From: CAYVQZ01 sp964453435
GTDB taxonomy: Bacteria; Abyssobacteria; SURF-5
Assembly (NCBI GenBank): GCA_964453435.1
Contig: CAYVQZ010000024.1
Location: 1-64,000 of the forward strand
Length of the DNA stretch: 64,000 nucleotides
Reading direction: 5' to 3'
Position 1 is the stretch's first letter, and each line of letters begins with the position of its first letter. Positions 53,055 through 61,677 of the stretch are shown here, one piece after another. A model generated the notes under the pieces. That model saw only the letters and a list, made by a program, of their open reading frames with translations. It was not told the origin of the DNA and made no database searches. Position numbers and translations under genes: made by a program.

Positions 53055-54560
53055 ATGCGAACTATCCGTGACATCATCGACCAGAAGACCAGGGAAAGCC
53101 CTGACGCGGTCTATCTTGTCGCGCCGGAGCCGGGATTGTCGCTCACCTACGGCGAGCTTATGAAGGATTGTGTCGAGCTTGGGAACCATCTGTACGGCAT
53201 GGGGCTCGATAAGGGTGACAAGGTCTCGTACATGCTGGGGAACGGATACCAGACCGCCAAAATATTTCTGGGCGCCATGTACTCGGGCTTCGTCATCGCC
53301 CCCCTCAATTTGTTGGCTCAGCCCGCCCATTTGGAGTATGTTCTTGAACATTCGGACACAAAAGTCGTCTTTTTCACCGAAGACCAAAGGGACAAGTTGA
53401 GAGCGGCAACCGAGAAGGTTAACAGAAAAATCAATCTGATCGAGATTGATAATGACTCCGAACAAATTTTCCCGACTTCTGCCGCTCTGACGGATTCTCT
53501 GCCGGAAATTGACGAAGAAGACGAGGCGCTCCTGCTTTACACCTCGGGCACAACGGGTGTTCCCAAGGGGGTTGTTCTCTCGCATAAGAATGTTGTCGCG
53601 GGAGGGCAGTACACCTGTATGGCTCACAAGCTTGGCCCGCGCGACAGGGCGCTGTGCTCGCTTCCGGTGTACCATATTAACGGTGCGGTCGTAACAACGG
53701 TTGCGCCGGTCATAAGCGGCGGAAGCGTAATCATGCCGCACCGGTTCAAGGTGTCGAACTTCTGGGAGCTCATCTCCGAATACGGGTGCACGTGGTTCAG
53801 CGTGGTACCCACTATCATCTCCTACCTTTACGCTGCTACCGATATCGATGGAAAGAACCTGAAACTTGACCAACTGCGCTTTGGTCGCTCCGCCTCTTCC
53901 GCTCTTCCGACGGCTCTCCATAGGGACTTCGAGAAAAAGTTCAAGGTTCCCATCATCGAGACCATGGGTCTCACGGAAACGGCTGCGCCAGTGTTCTCGA
54001 ATCCCATCGACCCGACCAAGAGGAAATTCGGGTCGGTAGGACAGCCGGTGGGGAACGAAGCCAGGATTGTCGGTCTGGACGGCAGCGCAGTTCCCCGTGG
54101 CGCGTCCGGCGAGATAATGGTTCGGGGCGACAATGTGATGAAGGGTTACTACAAGGCTCCGGACCTCACCGGGCGGGCCGTTACCTCCGACGGCTGGCTT
54201 CATACCGGCGACATGGGACACATGGATGAGGATGGTTTCGTTTTTGTGACCGGCAGGCTTAAGGAGCTCATAATAAAAGGCGGAGAGAATATAGCTCCCA
54301 AGGAGATAGACGAGGTTCTCTATTGTCATCCGGCCGTTCTCGACTGCGCTGCGGTCGGTATTCCGGACGAACACTACGGCGAGGAAATCATGTGCTGCGT
54401 AGTTCTCAAGCCGGGCTGCAAAGCGACTGAGGAAGAGTTGCGAGATCATTGTCTCTGTCACCTCGGACAGTTTAAGACCCCGAAGTTGTTCAAGTTCTTG
54501 AATGACCTTCCCAAAGGCCCATCCGGAAAAATCCAGCGACGCAAACTGCTCGACCTCTGA
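53055..54560 (+). CDS. AMP-forming acyl-CoA ligase
   Basis: Protein of 501 residues of the ANL superfamily. LLYTSGTTGVPKGVVLSH is the P-loop-like AMP motif near residue 160; YYKAPDLTGRAV and GWLHTGDMGHMDEDGFVFVTGR precede the hinge KELIIKGGENIAPKEID. GPSGKIQRRKLL carries the C-terminal catalytic Lys. It makes acyl-CoA from a fatty or aryl acid. Its place at the end of the korABC operon suggests it handles an acid related to the 2-oxoacid product, perhaps an aryl acetate, but this is inference. Confidence 0.92.
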   Translation: MRTIRDIIDQKTRESPDAVYLVAPEPGLSLTYGELMKDCVELGNHLYGMGLDKGDKVSYMLGNGYQTAKIFLGAMYSGFVIAPLNLLAQPAHLEYVLEHSDTKVVFFTEDQRDKLRAATEKVNRKINLIEIDNDSEQIFPTSAALTDSLPEIDEEDEALLLYTSGTTGVPKGVVLSHKNVVAGGQYTCMAHKLGPRDRALCSLPVYHINGAVVTTVAPVISGGSVIMPHRFKVSNFWELISEYGCTWFSVVPTIISYLYAATDIDGKNLKLDQLRFGRSASSALPTALHRDFEKKFKVPIIETMGLTETAAPVFSNPIDPTKRKFGSVGQPVGNEARIVGLDGSAVPRGASGEIMVRGDNVMKGYYKAPDLTGRAVTSDGWLHTGDMGHMDEDGFVFVTGRLKELIIKGGENIAPKEIDEVLYCHPAVLDCAAVGIPDEHYGEEIMCCVVLKPGCKATEEELRDHCLCHLGQFKTPKLFKFLNDLPKGPSGKIQRRKLLDL

Positions 54561-54952
54561 CACCGGCGAAGAACTCTTCCGCTATCTCCCTCCGGCCACC
54601 ATGGGGGCAGGACAATGAATTACGCTCCGAAACGGTAGGACGGCTGTCTGGGCAGTACACCCGGTGCGCACAAACGCTGAAAGTACTGCTTCAACCACAA
54701 AGGAAGCTTCGGCAAAATATTCGATGCAATTCGTGCGATCCGTTCTCATCCGCGCCGTTCCTGTTCTCTCTCCTTCGCCCTTGAGACAAACAAGCCGCAT
54801 GTGGTATAGTTCAGCACGCGCTCAAGGCGCCGTCGGACCGTCGAACATTATTCGGTTTGCCGAATTGCGATTGCGAGAACTTTTGGAGCGCCCGACCTTC
54901 GGGCCAGTTTGATCAGAGCATGCCAATTGCCCTGAGACGCGGCAGATAAATC
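54561..54952 (+). promoter_or_regulatory. gene-free region with sigma70-type promoter for the AI-2E-family gene
   Basis: TTGAGA (54781-54786), 18 bases, TATAGT (54805-54810), about 143 bases upstream of the transporter start. The leader contains a small hairpin GCCCGA/TCGGGC near 54892-54906. I see no gene in this stretch. Confidence 0.5.
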
Positions 54953-56083
54953 ATGCAAAGCGATTCCTCACAGCCTTACGGCATACGGCTTCTGCTTGTT
55001 TTGGCGGCGCTTGTTGTCGTTGTCGCCGGCATGCGCGCGGCCGCTCCCATTCTGGTTCCGTTTTTGCTCTCTGTTTTCATCGCAATCCTGTCCGCTCCGC
55101 CTCTGTTCTGGCTTAAGCGGAAAGGCGTGCCCACGGCGCTTGCACTTTTCATGGTCATTACGGTGATCGTCGTCGCTATCCTGTTCGTAACAACCCTCAT
55201 CGGCAATTCGCTGGCCGATTTCACCAGAAACTTGCCCAGCTACCAGCACCGGTTGACCCAGACGACAAGGGGGCTGGCGCCACTGCTCGAGGAGCGGGGA
55301 ATTGACATCCCGGGAATCGAAGACCCGGGGGAATTGTTGACCCAATATATTAACCCGGCCGCCGCGATGAGAACGGTCGTGATTACACTCTCCAATTTGG
55401 GCAGTGTCCTCGGAAACGCATTTTTCATACTCATTACCGTGATCTTTATGCTCCTTGAGGCTTCGAGCCTGCCTGCAAAACTGCAGACAATGTTCAGAGA
55501 CCCCGACCAATCGCTCGGACAATTAACCGAAATCAGCGAAAGTATCAAGCGTTATATCGTAATTAAGACCGTGGTCAGCCTTGCCACAGGGAGCCTGGTT
55601 GGTGTGTGGTTGACCCTGTTCGGCGTCGACTACGCGATTCTCTGGGGCTTGGTCGCCTTTCTGCTGAACTACGTGCCGAACATTGGCTCTATCATTGCCG
55701 CGATTCCCGGAACCCTCATGGCTTTGATACAATTCGGCCCCGTGCGTGCTCTGTACGTTGCGCTTGGCTACTTGGTCATTAATGTTGTCATTAGCAATTT
55801 CTTGGAGCCGCGAGTCATGGGAAGGGGCTTGGGCCTATCGACGCTCGTTGTCTTCACCTCCCTGGTTTTCTGGGGATGGGTCCTGGGCCCGGTGGGCATG
55901 CTGCTCTCCATGCCCCTGACCGTGGTCCTCAAAATTACGCTCGAGCACGGCGAGAACACAAGATGGATCGCCATACTGCTGGGTCCCGCCGAACCCCCTC
56001 CATCTCCTCCACCGGCAAAAAAGCCCGAAAAAAAATCGCCGGACTCCGCAGATTCTTCAGAAGACCAACAACCCTCATCCTGA
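54953..56083 (+). CDS. AI-2E-family (YdiK/PerM-type) membrane transporter
   Basis: Membrane protein of 376 residues with the family layout: two N-terminal helix pairs, a soluble central domain (about residues 75-160) and four further helices. AAAPILVPFLLSVFIAIL opens it, and NYVPNIGSIIAAIPGTLMAL with LEPRVMGRGLGLSTLVVF is the C-terminal signature. The last 40 residues are Pro/Lys/Ser-rich and probably disordered. Members have been linked to autoinducer-2 export or sodium/proton exchange; the function here is unknown. It has its own promoter at 54781-54810. Confidence 0.9.
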   Translation: MQSDSSQPYGIRLLLVLAALVVVVAGMRAAAPILVPFLLSVFIAILSAPPLFWLKRKGVPTALALFMVITVIVVAILFVTTLIGNSLADFTRNLPSYQHRLTQTTRGLAPLLEERGIDIPGIEDPGELLTQYINPAAAMRTVVITLSNLGSVLGNAFFILITVIFMLLEASSLPAKLQTMFRDPDQSLGQLTEISESIKRYIVIKTVVSLATGSLVGVWLTLFGVDYAILWGLVAFLLNYVPNIGSIIAAIPGTLMALIQFGPVRALYVALGYLVINVVISNFLEPRVMGRGLGLSTLVVFTSLVFWGWVLGPVGMLLSMPLTVVLKITLEHGENTRWIAILLGPAEPPPSPPPAKKPEKKSPDSADSSEDQQPSS

Positions 56084-56344
56084 TGGCAGTTGACACGGAT
56101 TATCCCGAGATTACACGGACCCTGCTTTTACTGATGGAACATACTGTCGTTCGTTCTATCCATGCGCCCCGGCTTTTTCAAGTCCTTTCCGTGTGGGAAT
56201 GAGAGGGCGCTGGCATGATTCCGCAAGTTGCGGCAAGACCGATTTTTTGTTACCAGTCGTCTATAATGAATGAAGGTTCCGACATCGAGGCTCGGGAGAC
56301 GCATTCCTGAAACCAAGGCTGACGCCGTAAGAGCCGATTACATA

Positions 56345-56806
56345 ATGTCAAGAAAAACAGATGCGGCAATATTCATCTTGTTCCTGCTCCTGCCGTTTGT
56401 GGCTTTGCTTGTGGTCGGCTTCCTGCTGATAGGCGAGATGAAATGGACGTTTCTCGTTCTCGGTTTGCTTCCGGTGGTTTTCATTTGCGTGGGGTTTTAC
56501 GCTCGCCGTTCCGGCGCCGGAGAAAGATGGCAAAGATATTTCGAGATTGAGAGTCACATGACCGAAACCGAACGGAAGCAATTCAATAGACTATCTCTGC
56601 GGTCCGGCCTAAAGACCGGTGTGAACCTTGGCCTGTGCGAGCTATCTTTCCTCGCTGTTTTCTTTGGTCACTTTAGCGGTTACTTATTGGCTGTTGGCTT
56701 AATTTTCTTGGTTGCGCTTCCCCTCAGCGTCCGACACCAAAAAGCTGTGGCCCGCTTTCTTCTCTCGACAGAATACGCGAAAGAGAAAGGCTGGGAGACG
56801 CTTTAG
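56345..56806 (+). CDS. small membrane protein, unknown
   Basis: Protein of 153 residues with four hydrophobic helices in two pairs: IFILFLLLPFVALLVVGFLLI and WTFLVLGLLPVVFICVGFYA, then LCELSFLAVFFGHFSGYLL and VGLIFLVALPLSV. A soluble loop of 40 residues lies between (ERWQRYFEIESHMTETERKQ). I recognise no family. The ATG at 56345 is preferred over the longer frame from 56270, whose extra 25 residues look non-native. Confidence 0.65.
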   Translation: MSRKTDAAIFILFLLLPFVALLVVGFLLIGEMKWTFLVLGLLPVVFICVGFYARRSGAGERWQRYFEIESHMTETERKQFNRLSLRSGLKTGVNLGLCELSFLAVFFGHFSGYLLAVGLIFLVALPLSVRHQKAVARFLLSTEYAKEKGWETL

Positions 56807-56830
56807 CGCTCATCGCAGACATCGGAACCC

Positions 56831-57050
56831 CCTGTGAACAAATGAGTTCCCTTCTTGTGACAGGAAAGGTTTGTTGGCGCCGCAACGGCCATACGCCCAC
56901 CCGAACCGATTCCTAATACGTTCTTGAACCTGGCTTAACGTTGATGAAGTACGATGAGGATACCAACAGGAGCGTGTGGGTTTCTCCAGCCCACTTCCTT
57001 CCCCCCGGTGAGCGGACCGTTTGCGCGTGACGGTTCGCTCTCCCTTTTTT
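56831..57050 (+). ncRNA. possible structured RNA ending in an intrinsic terminator
   Basis: This gene-free stretch has a hairpin CCTGT...ACAGG (56831-56863), a GTGGG/CCCAC hairpin near 56976-56994, and at the end a strong 11-base stem (GAGCGGACCGT / ACGGTTCGCTC, 57010-57040) followed by CCCTTTTTT. A defined 3' end without an adjacent gene suggests a small RNA. I could not match it to 6S, SRP, tmRNA or RNase P. It might instead be the 3' end of the membrane protein transcript. Confidence 0.35.
57010..57050 (+). terminator. rho-independent terminator
   Basis: GAGCGGACCGT (57010-57020) pairs with ACGGTTCGCTC (57030-57040), one G-U pair included, around a nine-base loop. A run of six T follows at 57045-57050. 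Confidence 0.85.
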
Positions 57051-57379
57051 GCAGGACGAATCGCGCGAAGACGAAGCCATCTCGAACCACTCTGCAATCG
57101 TGCTGGGGATTATGACGTGCTTCTGAGCATGACGGTTCCGTCGTCCACGGGACGGTCAGGGACAGAAATAGCCCCGGCGAGGCGCGGTAATTGCAATTGC
57201 AATTGAAGGAATTAGATTTTCTCCGGTCTGTTGTTCGTACGGCAGGGCGCAGCAGATGTGGCGCGGTTTGACGGCGGCGGAAGTTTCTGAACAGCGCTCA
57301 GAAAAAGAATGAAAATCACGAAATCTCAAGCCGTATAAAAGATGTAGTTTTAGGCCAGATGGACCACGTTCCTTAAAAC

Positions 57380-57408
57380 TTGACAAACTGGTTGTGGTGT
57401 GGTAAGTT
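57380..57408 (+). promoter_or_regulatory. probable promoter of the methyltransferase operon
   Basis: TTGACA (57380-57385), 17 bases, TAAGTT (57403-57408). The -35 is perfect, the -10 weak. The leader of about 170 bases before the first gene contains a near-palindrome AGTTCAAC/GTTAACT (57424-57439) and a terminator-like hairpin. Confidence 0.55.
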
Positions 57409-57483
57409 GTGGGCAATGTAAGCAGTTCAACTGTTAACTTTTTGGCGTTCTCGATATTGACTGTTCGCATGCGCAGGTCGATT

Positions 57484-57538
57484 GCCTCCTCCCAATACAA
57501 TGTGTCTCCGAAAAGAGATGCGGTGAGGAGGCCTTTTT
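57484..57538 (+). terminator. leader terminator or attenuator before the methyltransferase operon
   Basis: GCCTCCTC (57484-57491) pairs with GAGGAGGC (57525-57532), enclosing a smaller TCTC/GAGA hairpin (57505-57518), and is followed by CTTTTT (57533-57538). It lies between the promoter at 57380 and the first gene at 57587, where an intrinsic terminator would block the operon unless an antiterminator state forms. GGAGAG of the ribosome site lies further downstream at 57573-57578. Confidence 0.6.
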
Positions 57539-57586
57539 ACTCATGGAGTACGGCGGACGGAGAGCTTCAGCGGGGAGACTGTCATC

Positions 57587-58666
57587 ATGGCGCCGAGCAC
57601 AATTGACGTAATCAACTGGGTTGGGAGACAGCGAGCGCTGCGACCGATGGGGCTGCTGTTGAAAAACGCGATGGGCGGAAAGAGTTTCGCGCAAATGGCC
57701 GCCGGGTCCGGCCGAAGGATAGGCTCACCCATAATGGGAGCGTATCTAAGCACGTTGACCGGAACCACCGTAAAGCAAAACCTTACGAGCGGCCGCACAA
57801 TGTTTAAAACGATTGAAGCCTATGTTAGCCGATTGAAGCCCGATTTCGTGATGTGCACATTTCCGGACCTGGCGGCCGAAGCCGAAGCCTGCGGTTGCGA
57901 GATAACGATGCCGGAAAATGCGCTTCCCTCGGTTACGGTCCATCCGATACAGACCCATGACGACATGAAGAATTTGAGCATTCCCGACCCGAACAAGGAC
58001 GGTCGTCTGAGCGTTTTTATTGAATCGACGCGCCTGTTCTCGAAACGGTTCACGCTCCCGAAGACGGCGGCCAGCGCCGGCCCGTTCACCCTGGCGGCCG
58101 AACTTATGGGAGTGGATATTATTACCCGCAAAATAATCAAGGAACCGCCTCTGGTGGACGAGGTTATGGAGTACGCGCTTCAGGTTGTGAAGCGGTATAA
58201 CGATGAACTGATTAAAGCGGGGGCTGACGTCATCGGGATTGCTGAGCCTACATGCAGCCTGCTGTCGGCGAAGGCGTTCGAGAGAGCCGTGCTTCCATAT
58301 CTGCAGCGTCTTGTCAAGGACCTGCCGGTACCGGCCACCTTGCACATCTGCGGTCGCGCGAACCACCTGGTCGAGCTCATGTGCAAGACCGGTGTCACCG
58401 GTATAAGTCTGGATTATCCGACGGACATAACGAAGATTAAGGACCGCGTTCCGCCCGATATCATTATCCTGGGCAACCTGGCGCCGGTCGAGGTCTTGAT
58501 GATGAAGAAGCCCGACGAGGTTCGCGCTGCCACGCTCGAATTGCTGAAGGCGATGGAAGACGTGCCTAATTTCGGGTTGCTCAGCGGCTGCGACCTTCCC
58601 GTCGGCACCCCGATTGAGAATATCGAAGCAATGATTAACGCGGTCAAAGAGTACAGGGCAGCCTGA
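57587..58666 (+). CDS. MtaA/UROD-family corrinoid methyltransferase (first copy)
   Basis: Protein of 359 residues of the UROD/MtaA superfamily, moving methyl groups to or from a corrinoid protein. TLHICGRANH gives the His-x-Cys pair and LLSGCDLPVGTP the third Cys; together these bind the zinc that activates the thiol or corrinoid partner. AGPFTLAAELMG and ADVIGIAEPTCSLLS lie in the barrel. The ATG has GGGGAGA upstream. It heads a five-gene operon. It or the copy at 61678 is the likely substrate-specific methyltransferase I. Confidence 0.9.
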   Translation: MAPSTIDVINWVGRQRALRPMGLLLKNAMGGKSFAQMAAGSGRRIGSPIMGAYLSTLTGTTVKQNLTSGRTMFKTIEAYVSRLKPDFVMCTFPDLAAEAEACGCEITMPENALPSVTVHPIQTHDDMKNLSIPDPNKDGRLSVFIESTRLFSKRFTLPKTAASAGPFTLAAELMGVDIITRKIIKEPPLVDEVMEYALQVVKRYNDELIKAGADVIGIAEPTCSLLSAKAFERAVLPYLQRLVKDLPVPATLHICGRANHLVELMCKTGVTGISLDYPTDITKIKDRVPPDIIILGNLAPVEVLMMKKPDEVRAATLELLKAMEDVPNFGLLSGCDLPVGTPIENIEAMINAVKEYRAA

Positions 58667-58766
58667 ATGATGGGAACCCGAGTTGCAGGGAAATTCCGTT
58701 GCGCGCCAAATACAGATACGTATCCTGAATGATAAGGAGAGGAGTCAAGAGCTGTTGCAGAAACAC

Positions 58767-60668
58767 ATGGTCATTTTTCAGCCTTCCGGTCGTCGAGGAA
58801 GAATCGAACATGGCAAGAATCTGTTGGAGGTCTCCCGCGAACTCGGAGTCGACATAGAATCGGTTTGCGGAGGCAAGAAGACCTGCGGCAAATGCAAGGT
58901 CCGTCTGCAGCAAGGCTTCTTTGAACGACACGGGATAAGGTCTGAGTCTCGGCACTTGTCACCGCTGGCAGAGGAGGAGAAGAAGGCGCTTTCCGAACAG
59001 GAAATCGCCGAGAGCTATCGTCTTGCCTGCGCGGCCGAGGTCTTGGGAGACGTTCTCGTGTTTGTGCCCGAGGAAAGTCGGGGTGGCAAGCAAATTGTAA
59101 GGAAAGAGGTCACGCTGCGGCGGATAAATCTAAATCCGGCCATACGGGGCTACACGTTATCACTCGAAAAACCAAGTCTTGCCGACCCGACGGGCGACTG
59201 TGAGCGTGTGCTCAGGGCCTTGGAGTCGAGCCATGGGTTAAAAGGGCTCAAAGCACCGCTTTCCGTCCTCGCTCAGATTCCCCATGCGGTGCGCGAAGGC
59301 AAATGGCAGGCAACGGTTGCGGTGTGGATGGGCCGAGAAATTCTGCGGATTGCGCCAGGCAGTTCGATGAAGCTTTACGGTCTGGCGGTGGACATCGGGA
59401 CAACCACGGTTGCAGGCTATTTGTGTGACCTCTCGACGGGCGAAGTGGCGGCTGTTCACTCGATGATGAATCCTCAGGTGAGTTACGGAGAGGACGTCAT
59501 GTCGAGGGTCACCTATATCATGACGCAAGAGGGAGGGCTCGAGGAGCTTCACCGCGAGATCATAAAGGGGGTCAACGAGATTGTAAAGGCCGTTTGTTCG
59601 AAAGCGGAAATCGAAGCCGAAGATATTCTGGAACTCTGCGTAGTCGGCAATACCGTAATGCACCATTTGTTTCTGAAACTGTCTCCGGTGAACGTGGGCG
59701 TTTCTCCGTTTGTTCCGGTTATACAGAGCGCGGTCGATGTCAGGGCCTCGGAACTCGGCATCGAGGTGAATAAGGCGGCCAACGTCCACGTCCTGCCGAT
59801 TGAAGCAGGGTTTGTGGGCGCCGACAATGTGGGAGTGCTCATCGCGGAGGCTCCGTATGAAAAAGATGAGATTCAGCTTATCATCGACATAGGAACGAAC
59901 GGCGAGATACTATTGGGCAATCGCGAGAGAGTCATTGCGGCTTCCTGCGCCACGGGACCCGCTCTCGAGGGAGCCCACATCAAATTCGGTATGCGCGCGG
60001 CGCCCGGCGCCGTGGAGAAGGTGAGTATCGACCCGAAAACGCTGGATGTGAAGTACGGAGCGATTTCGAGCGGCGACGGTGAACACGCGCGCGGCATATG
60101 CGGCTCGGGTATTATCGATGCGATCGCAGAGATGTTTCGCGCGGGCGTCATCGAGAAAAGCGGGAGATTCAACAAATCGCTGGAATCTCCGCGGATAACG
60201 CAGGATGGCAATTCGCGCGAGTTCGTGATAGTTCCCAAGGATGAGACCTCGATCGGAAAAAATATCAGCATAACGATGGGCGACGTGCGCGCCGTTCAGC
60301 TTGCAAAGGGCGCCATTTATGCCGCCTCGAAGATATTAATGCGACGTTTGGGGGTCGAGAAAGTCGACCGAGTGGTCTTGGCGGGCGCGTTTGGCAGCTA
60401 CATTGACAGAGCGTCTGCGATGCTCATGGGCATGTTTCCCGATTGTCCAATCGAGAATGTCATTGCGGTCGGCAATGCCGCCGGCGACGGCGCGCGCATG
60501 GCGCTTCTGGATGTGGAGAAAAGGCGTCAGGCCGCCGAGCAGGCGCGACGAGTCGAATACGTTGAATTGACGCTTGAAAAGGAATTCGAACGGGAATTCG
60601 TGTCGGCCATGCATTTCCCGCACATGTCCGATGAGTTTCCGCATCTGGCGGAACTCCTGCCGGTCTGA
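58767..60668 (+). CDS. corrinoid activation protein (RACE-type, ASKHA fold)
   Basis: Protein of about 633 residues. The N-terminal 2Fe-2S ferredoxin domain has CGGKKTCGKC and RLACAAEV as cluster ligands. The rest is the actin-like RACE domain: VDIGTTTVAGYLCD, VVGNTVMHHLFL, IDIGTNGEILLG and GICGSGIIDAIAE. Such activators reduce Co(II) corrinoid back to Co(I) using ATP after accidental oxidation. I use ATG 58767, where the usual family start MVIFQPSG lies; TTG 58755 sits ten bases after GGAGAGGAG and the frame is open to 58683. It confirms that the operon uses a corrinoid protein. Confidence 0.92.
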   Translation: MVIFQPSGRRGRIEHGKNLLEVSRELGVDIESVCGGKKTCGKCKVRLQQGFFERHGIRSESRHLSPLAEEEKKALSEQEIAESYRLACAAEVLGDVLVFVPEESRGGKQIVRKEVTLRRINLNPAIRGYTLSLEKPSLADPTGDCERVLRALESSHGLKGLKAPLSVLAQIPHAVREGKWQATVAVWMGREILRIAPGSSMKLYGLAVDIGTTTVAGYLCDLSTGEVAAVHSMMNPQVSYGEDVMSRVTYIMTQEGGLEELHREIIKGVNEIVKAVCSKAEIEAEDILELCVVGNTVMHHLFLKLSPVNVGVSPFVPVIQSAVDVRASELGIEVNKAANVHVLPIEAGFVGADNVGVLIAEAPYEKDEIQLIIDIGTNGEILLGNRERVIAASCATGPALEGAHIKFGMRAAPGAVEKVSIDPKTLDVKYGAISSGDGEHARGICGSGIIDAIAEMFRAGVIEKSGRFNKSLESPRITQDGNSREFVIVPKDETSIGKNISITMGDVRAVQLAKGAIYAASKILMRRLGVEKVDRVVLAGAFGSYIDRASAMLMGMFPDCPIENVIAVGNAAGDGARMALLDVEKRRQAAEQARRVEYVELTLEKEFEREFVSAMHFPHMSDEFPHLAELLPV

Positions 60669-60706
60669 TACGCGGCGCCCGCAGGACGAGATGCAGAGAG
60701 ATTGCG

Positions 60707-61660
60707 ATGAATCTGTTTAGATTCGAAAAAGAGCAAAGAGTTTGCGATATCGACGGTGTGAGAGTGGGGGGACAGCCCGGCGTTCATCCGACGGTCCTCA
60801 TCGGCTCGATGTTTCACAAGGGCGATAAACTGATTGCCGATCGCAAGGGCGGCGACTTCGATAAGGGGTCGGCCCGGAAACAGATAAAAACAATGAAAGC
60901 TCTTTCGGAGCGAACCGCCATTCCCGGCATGCTCGACATCGTGGGAAACACCGCCGATGAGATTTCGGGATACATGGAGTTTGTCGCCGGCGAAACGGAG
61001 GTTCCGTTTTGCGTCGACGCCTGGAAGCCGGAAGTCAGAATCGAGGCGGCGCGCCGGGCAGGTCAGGCGGGTTTGCTTGAGCGTCTTGTTTATAACAGTT
61101 TGAATCCTTGGAATCCGGATATTGAATCTGAGGTCGAGGCAATCGCGGGCGCGGGCGTGAAACACGTTATTGTCGCCGTGTTTGACGAGACCGATAAGCT
61201 CGGCTCGGGCCGGGTTGCCTCGCTCGAACGACTGCTGCCCATCATCGAGAGCGGTAAGTTCAAGTCGGTAATGGTCGATACGACCGTAATGAATGTCGCA
61301 GCAATGGCTTTTTCGCTGGAGGGCGGTTTCCTGATCAAGGAGCGGTTCGGTTTGCCCGTAGGCTGTGCGCCTTCAAACGGGACATACATGTGGAAAGAAC
61401 TGCGCGCGCGGACAACCCGGGAAGGTTTCGCGGGGGCGGATGCGGCCGCTCACGGGATTGCCGCGCTCCTGTGGAATGACTTTTTGTTCTACGGTCCGAT
61501 GACCGGGACCGAGCGGATATTTGCAGCGGCGGCTGCGGCGGAGTCGGTGAAGGCGATGTTCGGCTATGCGGTTTCCCGTTCTCTCCGGATAGGGGAGTCT
61601 CACCCTCTGAACACATTGTTTGCCGAATTTTTGAAGCAACTGGAAGCAGAGAACAAGTAA
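60707..61660 (+). CDS. MtrH-like tetrahydropterin methyltransferase
   Basis: Protein of 317 residues matching MtrH, the subunit that methylates tetrahydromethanopterin in methanogens; bacterial relatives (MtgA type) use tetrahydrofolate. CDIDGVRVGGQPGVHPTVLIGSMFHKGD is the N-terminal signature; FDKGSARKQIK follows, and PVGCAPSNGTYMW lies near residue 220. It is the likely methyltransferase II, passing the methyl group from the corrinoid protein to the folate pool. A bacterial copy without the other mtr genes is expected in such O- or N-demethylase sets. Confidence 0.92.
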   Translation: MNLFRFEKEQRVCDIDGVRVGGQPGVHPTVLIGSMFHKGDKLIADRKGGDFDKGSARKQIKTMKALSERTAIPGMLDIVGNTADEISGYMEFVAGETEVPFCVDAWKPEVRIEAARRAGQAGLLERLVYNSLNPWNPDIESEVEAIAGAGVKHVIVAVFDETDKLGSGRVASLERLLPIIESGKFKSVMVDTTVMNVAAMAFSLEGGFLIKERFGLPVGCAPSNGTYMWKELRARTTREGFAGADAAAHGIAALLWNDFLFYGPMTGTERIFAAAAAAESVKAMFGYAVSRSLRIGESHPLNTLFAEFLKQLEAENK

Positions 61661-61677
61661 GGAAAAGGAGATAGTCG

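Noticed and set aside
52179..54563. A 794-codon open frame on the minus strand opposite korC and the acyl-CoA ligase
   Set aside because: The plus strand here encodes two clear enzymes with full motifs. The antisense frame shows no recognisable motif, and long antisense frames arise by codon bias.
56807..57050. 6S RNA
   Set aside because: Hairpins and a terminator are present, but I could not fold the long closing stem with a central bubble.
57409..57586. Cobalamin riboswitch before the corrinoid operon
   Set aside because: No B12-box sequence is visible in the leader; the hairpin looks like a terminator with another control.
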